A stretch of 64,000 bases of DNA from Microbacterium natoriense. GTDB lineage: Bacteria > Actinomycetota > Actinomycetes > Actinomycetales > Microbacteriaceae. The stretch covers positions 1,302,001-1,366,000 of the forward strand of contig NZ_JAUSXV010000001.1 of assembly GCF_030816295.1 (NCBI RefSeq). The letters are read 5' to 3'. The first letter of the stretch is position 1; the number at the start of each line of letters is the position of its first letter. Position numbers and translations under genes: made by a program. This document shows, piece by piece, positions 9,443 to 17,143 of the stretch. Below the pieces are notes generated by a model that saw only the letters and a program-made list of their open reading frames with translations, did not search any database and was not told the DNA's origin.

Positions 9443-11221
9443 TCAGACTCCCACAGCAGCCGGCTGCGGGATACGTGCCCGGCCGATCGGGTTCTCCAGG
9501 GTGCCGGCGTACAGGAGCGAGGCGGACTGGTTCGTCAGATCGACCATCCGCAGCGTGTTGCGCAGCTGCAGCCGGTTCAGGCACGAGTGCGCGAACGCGT
9601 CAGCACGCAGATCGACGCGCGACTCGAGATCCGGGTGGTCCAGAGCGTGCTCGTCGACCGTCTCGGCCACGAGCCGCCAGAACTCGGATTCGGTCAGCGT
9701 GCCGTCGACGTGCAGGATGCCGGCGAGGTGTCGCAGCACACCGTCGAACACGTCGGTGAAGATCGCGAGAGCCTTCTCCTGGTCGTCCACGGGGGAGACC
9801 GTGCGGCGCACGTCCTCCGGTACGGCGCGATCGGCGAGCAGTGCGATCTCCTCGCCGATGTCCTTCATGAACACCCCGGTCGGCACGTGATCATCGAGGA
9901 CGAGGATGAGGTTCTCGCCGTGCGGCATGAACGCGAGATCGTGGGCGAGCAGGCAGTGCACGACCGGGCGCAGGTAGGCGCGCAGCGCCGCACGCACCCA
10001 GTCCTGCGCCGAGACCTCGGACGCGCGGATCAGAGCCGTGACCACCGATGCGCCCTCGCCGTCGCGGTGGAGCAGAGAGGCGAGCGTCGCCAGCCGCTGC
10101 TGCCCGCTCACCAGGGGAATCGGGCTCTCGCGCCAGAGCGCGGCGAGCATCTTCCGGTGCGCCGAGGGCTCGGCGGTGCGGTGGTACACGTCGCCCGTGT
10201 ATCCGATGGATGCGCGCTCGCGGAGCACCCGGAACCCGGCGTCGCGCAGCGTGGCGTCACCCGCGACGAGCTCGGCGACCCAGTCGTTGATCGCGGGCGT
10301 GACCCGCATGTAGGCGGGGGAGAGGCCACGCAGGAATCCCATGTTCTGCACGGCCAGCGCCGTCTTCACATAGTGCCGCCCGGGGTGCGACAGATTGAAC
10401 ATCGTGCGCACCGACTGCTGCGCGCGGTACTCGCTCTCGCTCTCGCCGATCACGACGAGGTCGCGCCGTGCGAGGTCGGGGGCGAACGTGATCGCTGCGC
10501 GGTTCTCCCACTGCCACGGGTGCACGGGCAGCAGGTGGAAGTCCGCCGGGTCTTCGCCGAGGTCGTTGAGACGCGAGGCGAAGCTCTCGCGCTCGGTGGC
10601 GCTCAGTTCTCCCTCGAGCAGCGTCTCCTCGTCGAGGCCCGCGCCGAGCGCGAGATGCGAGACGGCGCGGCGGGCGGCGACCCAGGTCATGCGGAACGGA
10701 CGACCGGCCTCTGGCGCGAACGCGGCGTGATCCGAGACGCCGAAGCCGATGCGGCCGTTGTTGGCGACGAAACCGGGATGGCCCTCTGTCATCGCCGCCT
10801 CGACGGTCTGGAAGTCGGCTCCGGCGAGAGCATCCGCCGATGGCCCGCCCTGTGCGATCTTGAACATCGATCCGGCAAGGGTCGAAGCGATCTCCTCCAG
10901 ATACACCGGGAGCAGCTCGTCGGAGAGGCCGAGCGCGGGCTGCAGCTCGAGGATGAGCTCCTGCGCGTCGAGCGGCAGTGCGCGGCCACCGCGCAGGCGG
11001 CGGATGCTGGGCTCGTCGACGATCCAGTGCTCGAGCTCGGCTCGCTGCGCGTCGAAGCGGTACTCGACATCGGCCGCAGGCGCGCTGAGCAGCCATCCGC
11101 CGTCTGGGTGCGGCTGGGGCGCGATCAGCCTCTCGTGGCTGAACTCGGCGATGGCCTTGGCGACGAGGTGGCGCTGCGCGCGCTCGAGCGTGACAGGGGT
11201 CAGATGGGTGGCGGGGTTCAT
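9443..11221 (-). CDS. desD: NRPS-independent siderophore synthetase, desferrioxamine type
   Basis: 592 residues of the IucA/IucC family. DesD activates succinylated N-hydroxycadaverine with ATP and joins three units to desferrioxamine. Visible marks are the GHPGFVANNGRIGFG segment (about residue 160-180), LLPVHPWQWEN (HPWQ, about 225), and the C-terminal FhuF-like region with AHDLAFMPHGENLILVLDDHVP, typical of type C synthetases. ATG 11221 overlaps the desC stop (ATGA); further upstream the frame is unlike coding sequence. Together with desABC it completes the standard desferrioxamine set. Confidence 0.93.
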   Translation of the reverse strand: MNPATHLTPVTLERAQRHLVAKAIAEFSHERLIAPQPHPDGGWLLSAPAADVEYRFDAQRAELEHWIVDEPSIRRLRGGRALPLDAQELILELQPALGLSDELLPVYLEEIASTLAGSMFKIAQGGPSADALAGADFQTVEAAMTEGHPGFVANNGRIGFGVSDHAAFAPEAGRPFRMTWVAARRAVSHLALGAGLDEETLLEGELSATERESFASRLNDLGEDPADFHLLPVHPWQWENRAAITFAPDLARRDLVVIGESESEYRAQQSVRTMFNLSHPGRHYVKTALAVQNMGFLRGLSPAYMRVTPAINDWVAELVAGDATLRDAGFRVLRERASIGYTGDVYHRTAEPSAHRKMLAALWRESPIPLVSGQQRLATLASLLHRDGEGASVVTALIRASEVSAQDWVRAALRAYLRPVVHCLLAHDLAFMPHGENLILVLDDHVPTGVFMKDIGEEIALLADRAVPEDVRRTVSPVDDQEKALAIFTDVFDGVLRHLAGILHVDGTLTESEFWRLVAETVDEHALDHPDLESRVDLRADAFAHSCLNRLQLRNTLRMVDLTNQSASLLYAGTLENPIGRARIPQPAAVGV

Positions 11222-11796
11222 GCGCTGGCCTTTCGGTCGCGGGCGATATCGGATGCCGCGAAGTCGGCGCGCGTGCACACCGACAGCATCGCGGTCTTGA
11301 GATGTCCGCCGTCGTCGACGGCCACCTCGCGCAGTTCGGTGAAGCCGGCGCGCACGTTCTTGCGGCGGATGCGGTCGTTCGACGCGTCCGGTTCCACGAC
11401 CACGCGGTGCGCGCCGAGCTCGCCGAAGCACCACGCCATCACGGCGGCGAAGACGGCATCCGTCAGGCCGTGCCGCGGCTCGTCCGCCGGAGGCGAGATC
11501 AGCACGTGCATGCCGAGGTCGCGCGGCTGCGCATCGTGGATGCCCGCCAACAGCACTCGCGCCGGATCGTAGGTCTCGGCGTAGAACGCGGGGATGCCGT
11601 CGACGAGGCCGAGCCAGGCATCCTGATCGGGGTGCCTCGTGATCCCGCTCAAGTACTCCTCGACGGCGGCCCCATCCAGGTCTCCCATGCCCCAGAACGT
11701 CGCATGCGGGTCGGAGAGCCAGCCCTGCAGGAGCGGCGCGTCGCGCTGCGGATCGGCGGCGACGAGCGTGACGGAGGGCGCCGGCGACGAGGTCAT
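11218..11796 (-). CDS. desC: siderophore acyl-CoA acyltransferase
   Basis: 192-residue GNAT of the IucB/RhbD group. In desferrioxamine synthesis DesC transfers succinyl or acetyl groups from CoA to N-hydroxycadaverine. The sequence shows ATFWGMGDLDGAAVEEYL at about 40 and HRVVVEPDASNDRIRRKNVRAGF at about 140-165, the family pattern. Both ends are ATGA overlaps, with desB upstream and desD downstream. Related to desH in the same operon but clearly not a recent copy. Confidence 0.9.
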   Translation of the reverse strand: MTSSPAPSVTLVAADPQRDAPLLQGWLSDPHATFWGMGDLDGAAVEEYLSGITRHPDQDAWLGLVDGIPAFYAETYDPARVLLAGIHDAQPRDLGMHVLISPPADEPRHGLTDAVFAAVMAWCFGELGAHRVVVEPDASNDRIRRKNVRAGFTELREVAVDDGGHLKTAMLSVCTRADFAASDIARDRKASA

Positions 11797-13103
11797 CGGG
11801 CAGCCTCGGCCGCGAGCGCCCCCTGCGGGACGCCGAACTCCTGGAACGCGATGCGCCGCTCGATCGGATAGATCTCGCTCCCGGTGATCGAGGCGAGGAT
11901 CGACGAGTTGCGCCAGGCTCCGAAGCCGAGATCGGGTGCGGTCAGGCCGTGCGTGTGCTCCTCGCCGTTCTGCACGAAGATCCGGCCGCGTCCGCCGTCG
12001 ATGCTGTAGTCGCGGGCGACGTCGAGCCGACCGAGAGCGTCCCAGTCGAGGCGATCCGCGATGCCGGCGAGGAACGGCGGCGTCTCCGCCGCGTAGCCGG
12101 TGGCGAGGACCAGCGACTCGGTCTGCCTCTCGTGCTCTTCCGCCAGCTGACCGTGGCGGAGTCGGAGCCGGTAGCGCTCGCCGTCCCACTCCGCGGCGCT
12201 CACCTCGGTGTCTGCGAGCAGCGTCGTGCGCACGGGCCCGTCGGCGCTGAGACGGTAGAGCGTGTCGTAGATGTCGTCGATGAGGTCGGCCGAGATGCCC
12301 TTGTACAGGCTCCGCTGCTCACGGCCGAGGTGCTGCCGCATCCCGATCGGCAGCGCGTGGAAGTGGTCGGTGTACTCGGGCGAGGTCATCTCGAGAGTGA
12401 GCTTGGTGTACTCCATCGGGAAGAACCGCGGCGACCTCGTGACCCAGTCCAGACGGTACCCGCCCTCGTGAGCGCCCTCGAGCAGGTCGCGGTAGATCTC
12501 CGCCGCCGACTGTCCGCTGCCTACAACCGTGATGGATCCGCTCGCGCGCAGCTCGTCGCGGTGCTGCATGTACTCCGAGCTGTGCACGGCGCGGCCCGCG
12601 ACGTCGCGCAGCTCCTGCGGCACCGACGGCCGGGTCCCGACGCCGATCACGACGTGGCGGGCGCGCAGCTCGAGCTCCTCACCGGTGTCGGTGCGCATGG
12701 CTCGCACCACGTAGAGGTCCTCTGCGGCGTCGTGCTCGATCCGGACGACCTCGTGATTCCATCGCAGCTCGGGCAGGCGGCTCGCCGCCCAGCGGCAGTA
12801 GGTGTCGTACTCGGCGCGCAGCGCGTAGAAGCTCTCGCGGATGTAGAAGGGATACAGCCGGCCGGTGTGCTTCAGCCAGTTCAGGAACGAGAACTCGGAG
12901 GTGGGGTCGGCCATCGTCACGAGGTCGGCGAGGAACGGCACCTGGATCGTCGATCCCTCGATCATCATGCCGTGGTGCCAGCGGAACTCCTCTGCCCGAT
13001 CGAGGAACACGGCGTCGAGCCCGGTGGGATGCGCGAGGCAGGCGAGCCCGAGGTTGAAGGGGCCGATGCCGACGCCGATGAGATCGTGCACGTGCCCGGT
13101 CAT
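11793..13103 (-). CDS. desB: cadaverine N-monooxygenase
   Basis: 436-residue flavin N-hydroxylase (IucD/PvdA/DesB group) that makes N-hydroxycadaverine from cadaverine using FAD, NADPH and O2. The FAD motif GVGIGPFNLGLACLAHP is at the N-terminus, the NADPH motif VVGSGQSAAEIYRDLLEG lies near residue 195-210, and ATGYAAETPPF is near 340. I use ATG 13103, which overlaps the desA stop as ATGA; the upstream 42 codons of the open frame lie inside desA and are not protein-like. Confidence 0.93.
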   Translation of the reverse strand: MTGHVHDLIGVGIGPFNLGLACLAHPTGLDAVFLDRAEEFRWHHGMMIEGSTIQVPFLADLVTMADPTSEFSFLNWLKHTGRLYPFYIRESFYALRAEYDTYCRWAASRLPELRWNHEVVRIEHDAAEDLYVVRAMRTDTGEELELRARHVVIGVGTRPSVPQELRDVAGRAVHSSEYMQHRDELRASGSITVVGSGQSAAEIYRDLLEGAHEGGYRLDWVTRSPRFFPMEYTKLTLEMTSPEYTDHFHALPIGMRQHLGREQRSLYKGISADLIDDIYDTLYRLSADGPVRTTLLADTEVSAAEWDGERYRLRLRHGQLAEEHERQTESLVLATGYAAETPPFLAGIADRLDWDALGRLDVARDYSIDGGRGRIFVQNGEEHTHGLTAPDLGFGAWRNSSILASITGSEIYPIERRIAFQEFGVPQGALAAEAAR

Positions 13104-14554
13104 GCGTCGGCGCCGATCAGCTCGGAGCCGATGCCGGCGAGGGTCGTGGCTGCGTCCTTCACCATGTCGAGGATCGCCCTCACGTCCGCGAGCGTGGTCT
13201 CGGGATTCAGCAGCGTGAGCTTGAGGCACGGACGTCCGTCGATCACGGTCTTCGCGACGAGCGCGCGACCCGACTCGAACAGCACGCGCCGCACGCCGGC
13301 GACGAGCGCGTCTCGCTCTTCGGACGAGGTTCCTTCCGTCCGCAGCCGGAACAGCACGGTGCTGAGCTGAGACCGCCCGACGAGCTCGAGTTCGTCATCC
13401 GCGTCCACCGCATCGGCCACGGTCGCCGCCAGGTCGATCACGGTGTCGAACATCTCGCCGATGCGGTCGGCTCCGATCGCGCGGAGCGACACCCACAGCT
13501 TGAGCGCGTCGAAGCGCCGCGTGGTCTGCAGCGACTTGTCGACCTGATTGGGCTCGTCGTTCTCCAGGGGGTTCAGGTAGTCGGCGTGCCAGGCTCCAGC
13601 CGCCAGATCTCGGGGTTCGCGCACGAGGATCGCGCTCGACGAGACAGGCTGGAAGAAGCTCTTGTGGAAGTCCACGGTCACGGACCTCGCCCGCTCGATC
13701 CCGTCGAGCAGATCGCGGCGTCGGCGCGAGACGAGGAGCCCGCCGCCGTAGGCGGCATCGACGTGGAGCCAGACGCGGTGGGCGTCGCATACGGCGGCCA
13801 CCGCGGCGAGGGGATCGATGACCCCGCGGTCGGTGGTGCCGGCGGTCGCGACGACGGCCATCGGCAGACGGCCGGATGTCAGGGTCGAGGCCACCGCGTC
13901 GTCGAGGGCGGCAGGCAGCATCCGTCCTTCGCCGTCATCCGCGACGGTGATCACCGCGTCGTCGGAGAGTCCCAGCAGCAGCGCCGACTTGCCGACGCTG
14001 AAGTGGCTCGAGGCCGTCGCGAACACGACGAGCCGAGGCAGCGCGTGCGCCCGCTCTGTGCGGGCGTCGGCGATCGCCGCCTCGCGAGCCAGGAACAGGG
14101 CGTGCAGGTTCGACTGCGTGCCGCCGGAGGTGAAGACGCCGTCGCCCGCGCTGAAGCCGGCCCAGCCGGTTGCGACGTCGATCAGCCGTCGCTCCATCAG
14201 CGTGCCTGCGGTGGACTGGTCGTACGTGTCGACCGACGGGTTGACCGCCGCGAGAACGGCCTCCGCGGCGACCGCGGGGAGGGCGACGGGGCAGTTGAGA
14301 TGGGCGGCGTACGCGGGGTGGTGGAACCAGACGGCGTTCGCGAGGAACAGCTCGTCGATCTCGCGGATGGCGGCCTGCGTGCCGACTCCAGGGGTGGCTA
14401 GGTCGACCGCGTCGACCTGCTTCTGCAGCTCGGCGCGCGACGCGCCCGATGTCGGCTGCGTCGTCTCCGCGAAGCGCGTCGCGACGCGGGAGGTGGTCTG
14501 GGCGACGAGCGATCGATAGAGATCGGCCGTGGACGAGGTGAGCAGCTCAGGCAC
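13100..14554 (-). CDS. desA: PLP-dependent lysine decarboxylase of desferrioxamine synthesis
   Basis: 484-residue group II (glutamate/aromatic amino-acid/diaminobutyrate-type) decarboxylase; in des operons it makes cadaverine from lysine. The PLP lysine is Lys298 in VDFHKSFFQP, with the cofactor Asp in WLHVDAAYGG (about 266). The GTG start has AAGGAG 8 bases upstream. It is the first gene of the six-gene operon, and the iron box in front overlaps the Shine-Dalgarno. Diaminobutyrate decarboxylase is a possible alternative by sequence type, but the company of desBCD decides for lysine. Confidence 0.9.
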   Translation of the reverse strand: MPELLTSSTADLYRSLVAQTTSRVATRFAETTQPTSGASRAELQKQVDAVDLATPGVGTQAAIREIDELFLANAVWFHHPAYAAHLNCPVALPAVAAEAVLAAVNPSVDTYDQSTAGTLMERRLIDVATGWAGFSAGDGVFTSGGTQSNLHALFLAREAAIADARTERAHALPRLVVFATASSHFSVGKSALLLGLSDDAVITVADDGEGRMLPAALDDAVASTLTSGRLPMAVVATAGTTDRGVIDPLAAVAAVCDAHRVWLHVDAAYGGGLLVSRRRRDLLDGIERARSVTVDFHKSFFQPVSSSAILVREPRDLAAGAWHADYLNPLENDEPNQVDKSLQTTRRFDALKLWVSLRAIGADRIGEMFDTVIDLAATVADAVDADDELELVGRSQLSTVLFRLRTEGTSSEERDALVAGVRRVLFESGRALVAKTVIDGRPCLKLTLLNPETTLADVRAILDMVKDAATTLAGIGSELIGADA

Positions 14555-14566
14555 CGATTCGACTCC

Positions 14567-14590
14567 TTAGGTTAGGTTTGCCTAGCCTAC
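14567..14590. promoter_or_regulatory. DtxR/DmdR-type iron box upstream of desA
   Basis: The arms TAGGTTAGG (14568-14576) and CCTAGCCTA (14581-14589) pair at 8 of 9 positions around TTTG, and the left part TTAGGTTAGG matches the first half of the actinobacterial iron box. It overlaps a minus-strand -10-like TATGTA (14593-14588) and reaches the desA Shine-Dalgarno. Iron-loaded regulator bound here should shut off the operon. Confidence 0.75.
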
Positions 14591-14679
14591 ATAATCGACT
14601 CTATGGATGACGTCACAGAGTCGTCGAGAGAGCGTCGACCCGCGGAAGCAAGCCCCTCCTCGTCTCGGACCGGGCCGGA

Positions 14680-14685
14680 TATCCT
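14680..14685 (+). promoter_or_regulatory. -10 hexamer of a leaderless DUF1206 gene
   Basis: TATCCT is followed by 6 bases and then the GTG at 14692; no Shine-Dalgarno is present. Confidence 0.45.
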
Positions 14686-14691
14686 GCCCGG

Positions 14692-15492
14692 GTGACCACC
14701 GCAAAGAGCACCGCGAGAGCAGCGAGAAGTTCCACGCTCTTCCGCAGGACCGCGCGCGCCGGATACGTGGTCCTGGGGGTCGTGCACGTCATCATCGGAG
14801 CGCTCGCCGTGTCGATCGCGCTCGGCGCGGGAGGCGACGCCGATCAGGACGGGGCGATGGAGCAGATCCGGAGCACGCCGATCGGCGGCGCCCTGCTGTG
14901 GTGCGTGGCCGCGGGACTCGCCGCGCTCGCCGTGTGGCAGATCGCGGCGGCAGTGGTCGCCGCGGCTCCCGATGAGGCGAAGAGATGGGGACGGCGCGTC
15001 ACGCTGCTCGGCGCGGCAGTCGCCTACCTCGTGATCGCCGGCATGGCCGCTGTGTATGCGGTGGGCGGCAGCGCCGATTCGGAGGAGGCCACGCAGACGC
15101 TCAGCGCTCGGGTGATGTCGGCCCCTGGCGGGCTCGTCCTGATCGTGCTGCTCGGGATCGGGGTGATCGGCGTCGGCGTCGGCTTCGTCGTCGGCGGTCT
15201 CAGACGGGTCTTCGAGAAGACCATGGACCTGCCGGACGGGGGAGCCCGCAACGGCGTGGTGACCCTCGGCGTGATCGGGTACATCGCCAAGGGCGTCGCC
15301 GTCGCGCTGACGGGAGCGCTCTTCGTGGTCGCGGCCTGGACTCAGGACCCGGACAAGGCGGCGGGTCTGGATGCCGCGCTGCACAGCCTCGCGGCTCTGC
15401 CGCTGGGCCGTCTCGCCCTGCTCCTGACGGGGGCCGGCCTCGCGGTCTACGGCGTGTTCTGCTTCGCTCGGGCACGCCTCGCCCGGATGTGA
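14692..15492 (+). CDS. DUF1206 integral membrane protein
   Basis: 266 residues with about six hydrophobic segments arranged as three repeats of a two-helix unit (near 25-75, 105-160, 190-260), the layout of DUF1206. Each unit begins with a similar amphipathic lead such as ARAGYVVLGVVHVIIG, VTLLGAAVAYLVIAG and VTLGVIGYIAKGV. Function is unknown for the family. It is divergent from the des operon across 137 bases, but the iron box is about 100 bases from its start, so iron control is not implied. Start GTG 14692 is chosen from the leaderless -10. Confidence 0.8.
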   Translation: MTTAKSTARAARSSTLFRRTARAGYVVLGVVHVIIGALAVSIALGAGGDADQDGAMEQIRSTPIGGALLWCVAAGLAALAVWQIAAAVVAAAPDEAKRWGRRVTLLGAAVAYLVIAGMAAVYAVGGSADSEEATQTLSARVMSAPGGLVLIVLLGIGVIGVGVGFVVGGLRRVFEKTMDLPDGGARNGVVTLGVIGYIAKGVAVALTGALFVVAAWTQDPDKAAGLDAALHSLAALPLGRLALLLTGAGLAVYGVFCFARARLARM

Positions 15493-15505
15493 CGAAGCGG
15501 GAGGA

Positions 15506-16165
15506 TCAGGCTGGCGCCGGCTTCTCGTTCCACAGCAGCAGGAATGCGCCGAGGACGATCATGAGAGAACCGCCGACGGTGCTCATCGTCTGGAGCCGCC
15601 GCGGCGAGCGACCGAACCAGTCGCGGGCGGCGCTCGCGAGGAGCACCCAGATCGCGTCGCACGCGACGCCGATCGTCACGGTGATGGCACCGAGGACGAA
15701 CAGCTGCATCGGCACCGACCCCGCCGGAAGATCGACGAACTGCGGAAGTATCGCGAGGAAGAACGCGATCGACTTCGGATTCGTCACGCCGACCACGAAC
15801 CCCTCCCGCAGCAGCCGTGCGCCCGACCGGCGCGGCTGCGCGCCGGTGACGGAGCCGGCGGCATCCTTCCGATGCCTGATCGCCTGGATCCCGAGGAAGA
15901 CGAGGTACCCCGCCCCGACCACCTTGACGACCGTGAACAGCACGACGGACTGCGCGATGACCGTGCCGACGCCCAGCGCGACACCGGCCACGAGCACCAG
16001 CGAGCCGATCGCCGTGCCGAGGATGCTGAGGAATCCGCCCACCCGGCCCAACGCCATGGCGCGTCCGATCGTGAACAGCACGGTCGGCCCTGGGATGGCC
16101 ACCATGACGAGGGCAGCGATCACGAATGTCGTGAGTGTCTCCGCGCTGAACATGGGGGCGAGCAT
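15506..16165 (-). CDS. LysE/RhtB-family amino-acid exporter
   Basis: 219-residue inner-membrane protein with about six helices. The N-terminal TTFVIAALVMVAIPGPTVLFTIG matches the PGP(T/N) signature of the LysE/RhtB family, and GFVVGVTNPKSIAFFLAILPQFV is the second conserved stretch. Members export amino acids such as lysine, homoserine or threonine; the substrate cannot be told here. GAGGTG lies 5 bases before ATG 16165; a second ATG four codons later is possible. It converges on the DUF1206 gene. Confidence 0.85.
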   Translation of the reverse strand: MLAPMFSAETLTTFVIAALVMVAIPGPTVLFTIGRAMALGRVGGFLSILGTAIGSLVLVAGVALGVGTVIAQSVVLFTVVKVVGAGYLVFLGIQAIRHRKDAAGSVTGAQPRRSGARLLREGFVVGVTNPKSIAFFLAILPQFVDLPAGSVPMQLFVLGAITVTIGVACDAIWVLLASAARDWFGRSPRRLQTMSTVGGSLMIVLGAFLLLWNEKPAPA

Positions 16166-16235
16166 ACGGCACCTCGGTGCGCTCAGGCCACGGCCGGGGG
16201 ATGAGGGCGACCGCGACGGCCGCCCTCATCGCGTC

Positions 16236-16629
16236 TCAGACCGAACCCCAGAAGCGGTCCTCCGCGTCCTGGTCCTCACTGATGAGCCACACCTCGGCGA
16301 TGCGGCCGTCCGCGATCCGGAAGACGTCGACTCCGTGCTGATCGAGGTCCTCCGCGCCGACTCGCTGAGCGCGGAAACGCACCGTGGCCGCGACGAGGTC
16401 GCCGCTCTCGGTCGCGGAATCCGTCTCCAGAACGAAGGTGCCGCCGCTGAGCTCCATGAGGCGGCCGAGATGGGCGAGGATCGCCGCCGGGCCGACGTGG
16501 TCTCCCGACCGCCTGGTGCGCACCGGGCTGGTGCCACACCGCATCCGCTCCGAAGGTCGCCGCCAGCGCCTCCATGTCTCCGGCAGCCAACGCCGCTCCG
16601 TACTGTCCGACCACATCGATCGCCGACAT
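16236..16629 (-). pseudogene. SnoaL/NTF2-like protein, one-base frameshift
   Basis: The N-terminal half (MSAIDVVGQYGAALAAGDME..., ATG 16629 after GGAGG) and the C-terminal half (SGDHVGPAAILAHLGRLM... to DRFWGSV) are in different frames. They join near 16505-16520 if one base is removed, which gives a normal 130-residue SnoaL-like polyketide-cyclase/NTF2 fold protein (DIDQH-type ligand pocket not identifiable). It is divergent from an HxlR regulator. Either a real inactivation or a one-base sequence error; codon use on both sides still looks like a working gene. Confidence 0.7.
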
Positions 16630-16715
16630 GATGATCCTCCTTCGACTCGGTACTCTGGGCACCCAGCCTCTCGAGCGCGGGCTGGTCACCTCAACGTCAC
16701 CGAACGGAGCATCCG

Positions 16716-17096
16716 ATGCCCAGGGACTGGACCGTCTTCTCGGAGCGATGCCCCTCCAGGGCCTCGCTCGCACGCATCGCGAACAAGTGGACGGCGATGA
16801 TCGTGGTCCTGCTGCACGAACACCCGCTGCGGTTCGGCGAGCTGCATGGTTCGGTGGAGGGCATCACCAAGAAGGTTCTCGTCGACACGCTGCGAGCACT
16901 GGAGCGCGACGGGATGCTCGAGCGCGCCGCTGACGAAGACGGGCATGTGCGATATCGGCTCACCCCGCTGGGGCGGACCCTGCACGAGCCGCTGCAGGCG
17001 CTGCGCATCTGGGCCGAATCGCACGTGGACGACGTTCTCGCCGCGCAGGACAGCTACGACGAAGCGGCCGACGAGCGGGTGCTCGGCGGCCGCTGA
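16716..17096 (+). CDS. HxlR-family transcriptional regulator
   Basis: 126-residue winged-helix protein: LARIANKWTAMIVVLLHEHPLRFGELH, then GITKKVLVDTLRALERDGMLER (recognition helix region) and DGHVRYRLTPLGRTL (wing). Cys12 in SERCPS sits where redox-sensing HxlR members carry their reactive cysteine, so redox or electrophile sensing is possible. GGAG lies 6 bases before the ATG. Divergent from the SnoaL-like gene, which is its likely target. Confidence 0.88.
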   Translation: MPRDWTVFSERCPSRASLARIANKWTAMIVVLLHEHPLRFGELHGSVEGITKKVLVDTLRALERDGMLERAADEDGHVRYRLTPLGRTLHEPLQALRIWAESHVDDVLAAQDSYDEAADERVLGGR

Positions 17097-17143
17097 GTCG
17101 AGATCAGGCATCTCGACGGCGAGGGCGCTGATCGGGTGGGCGG

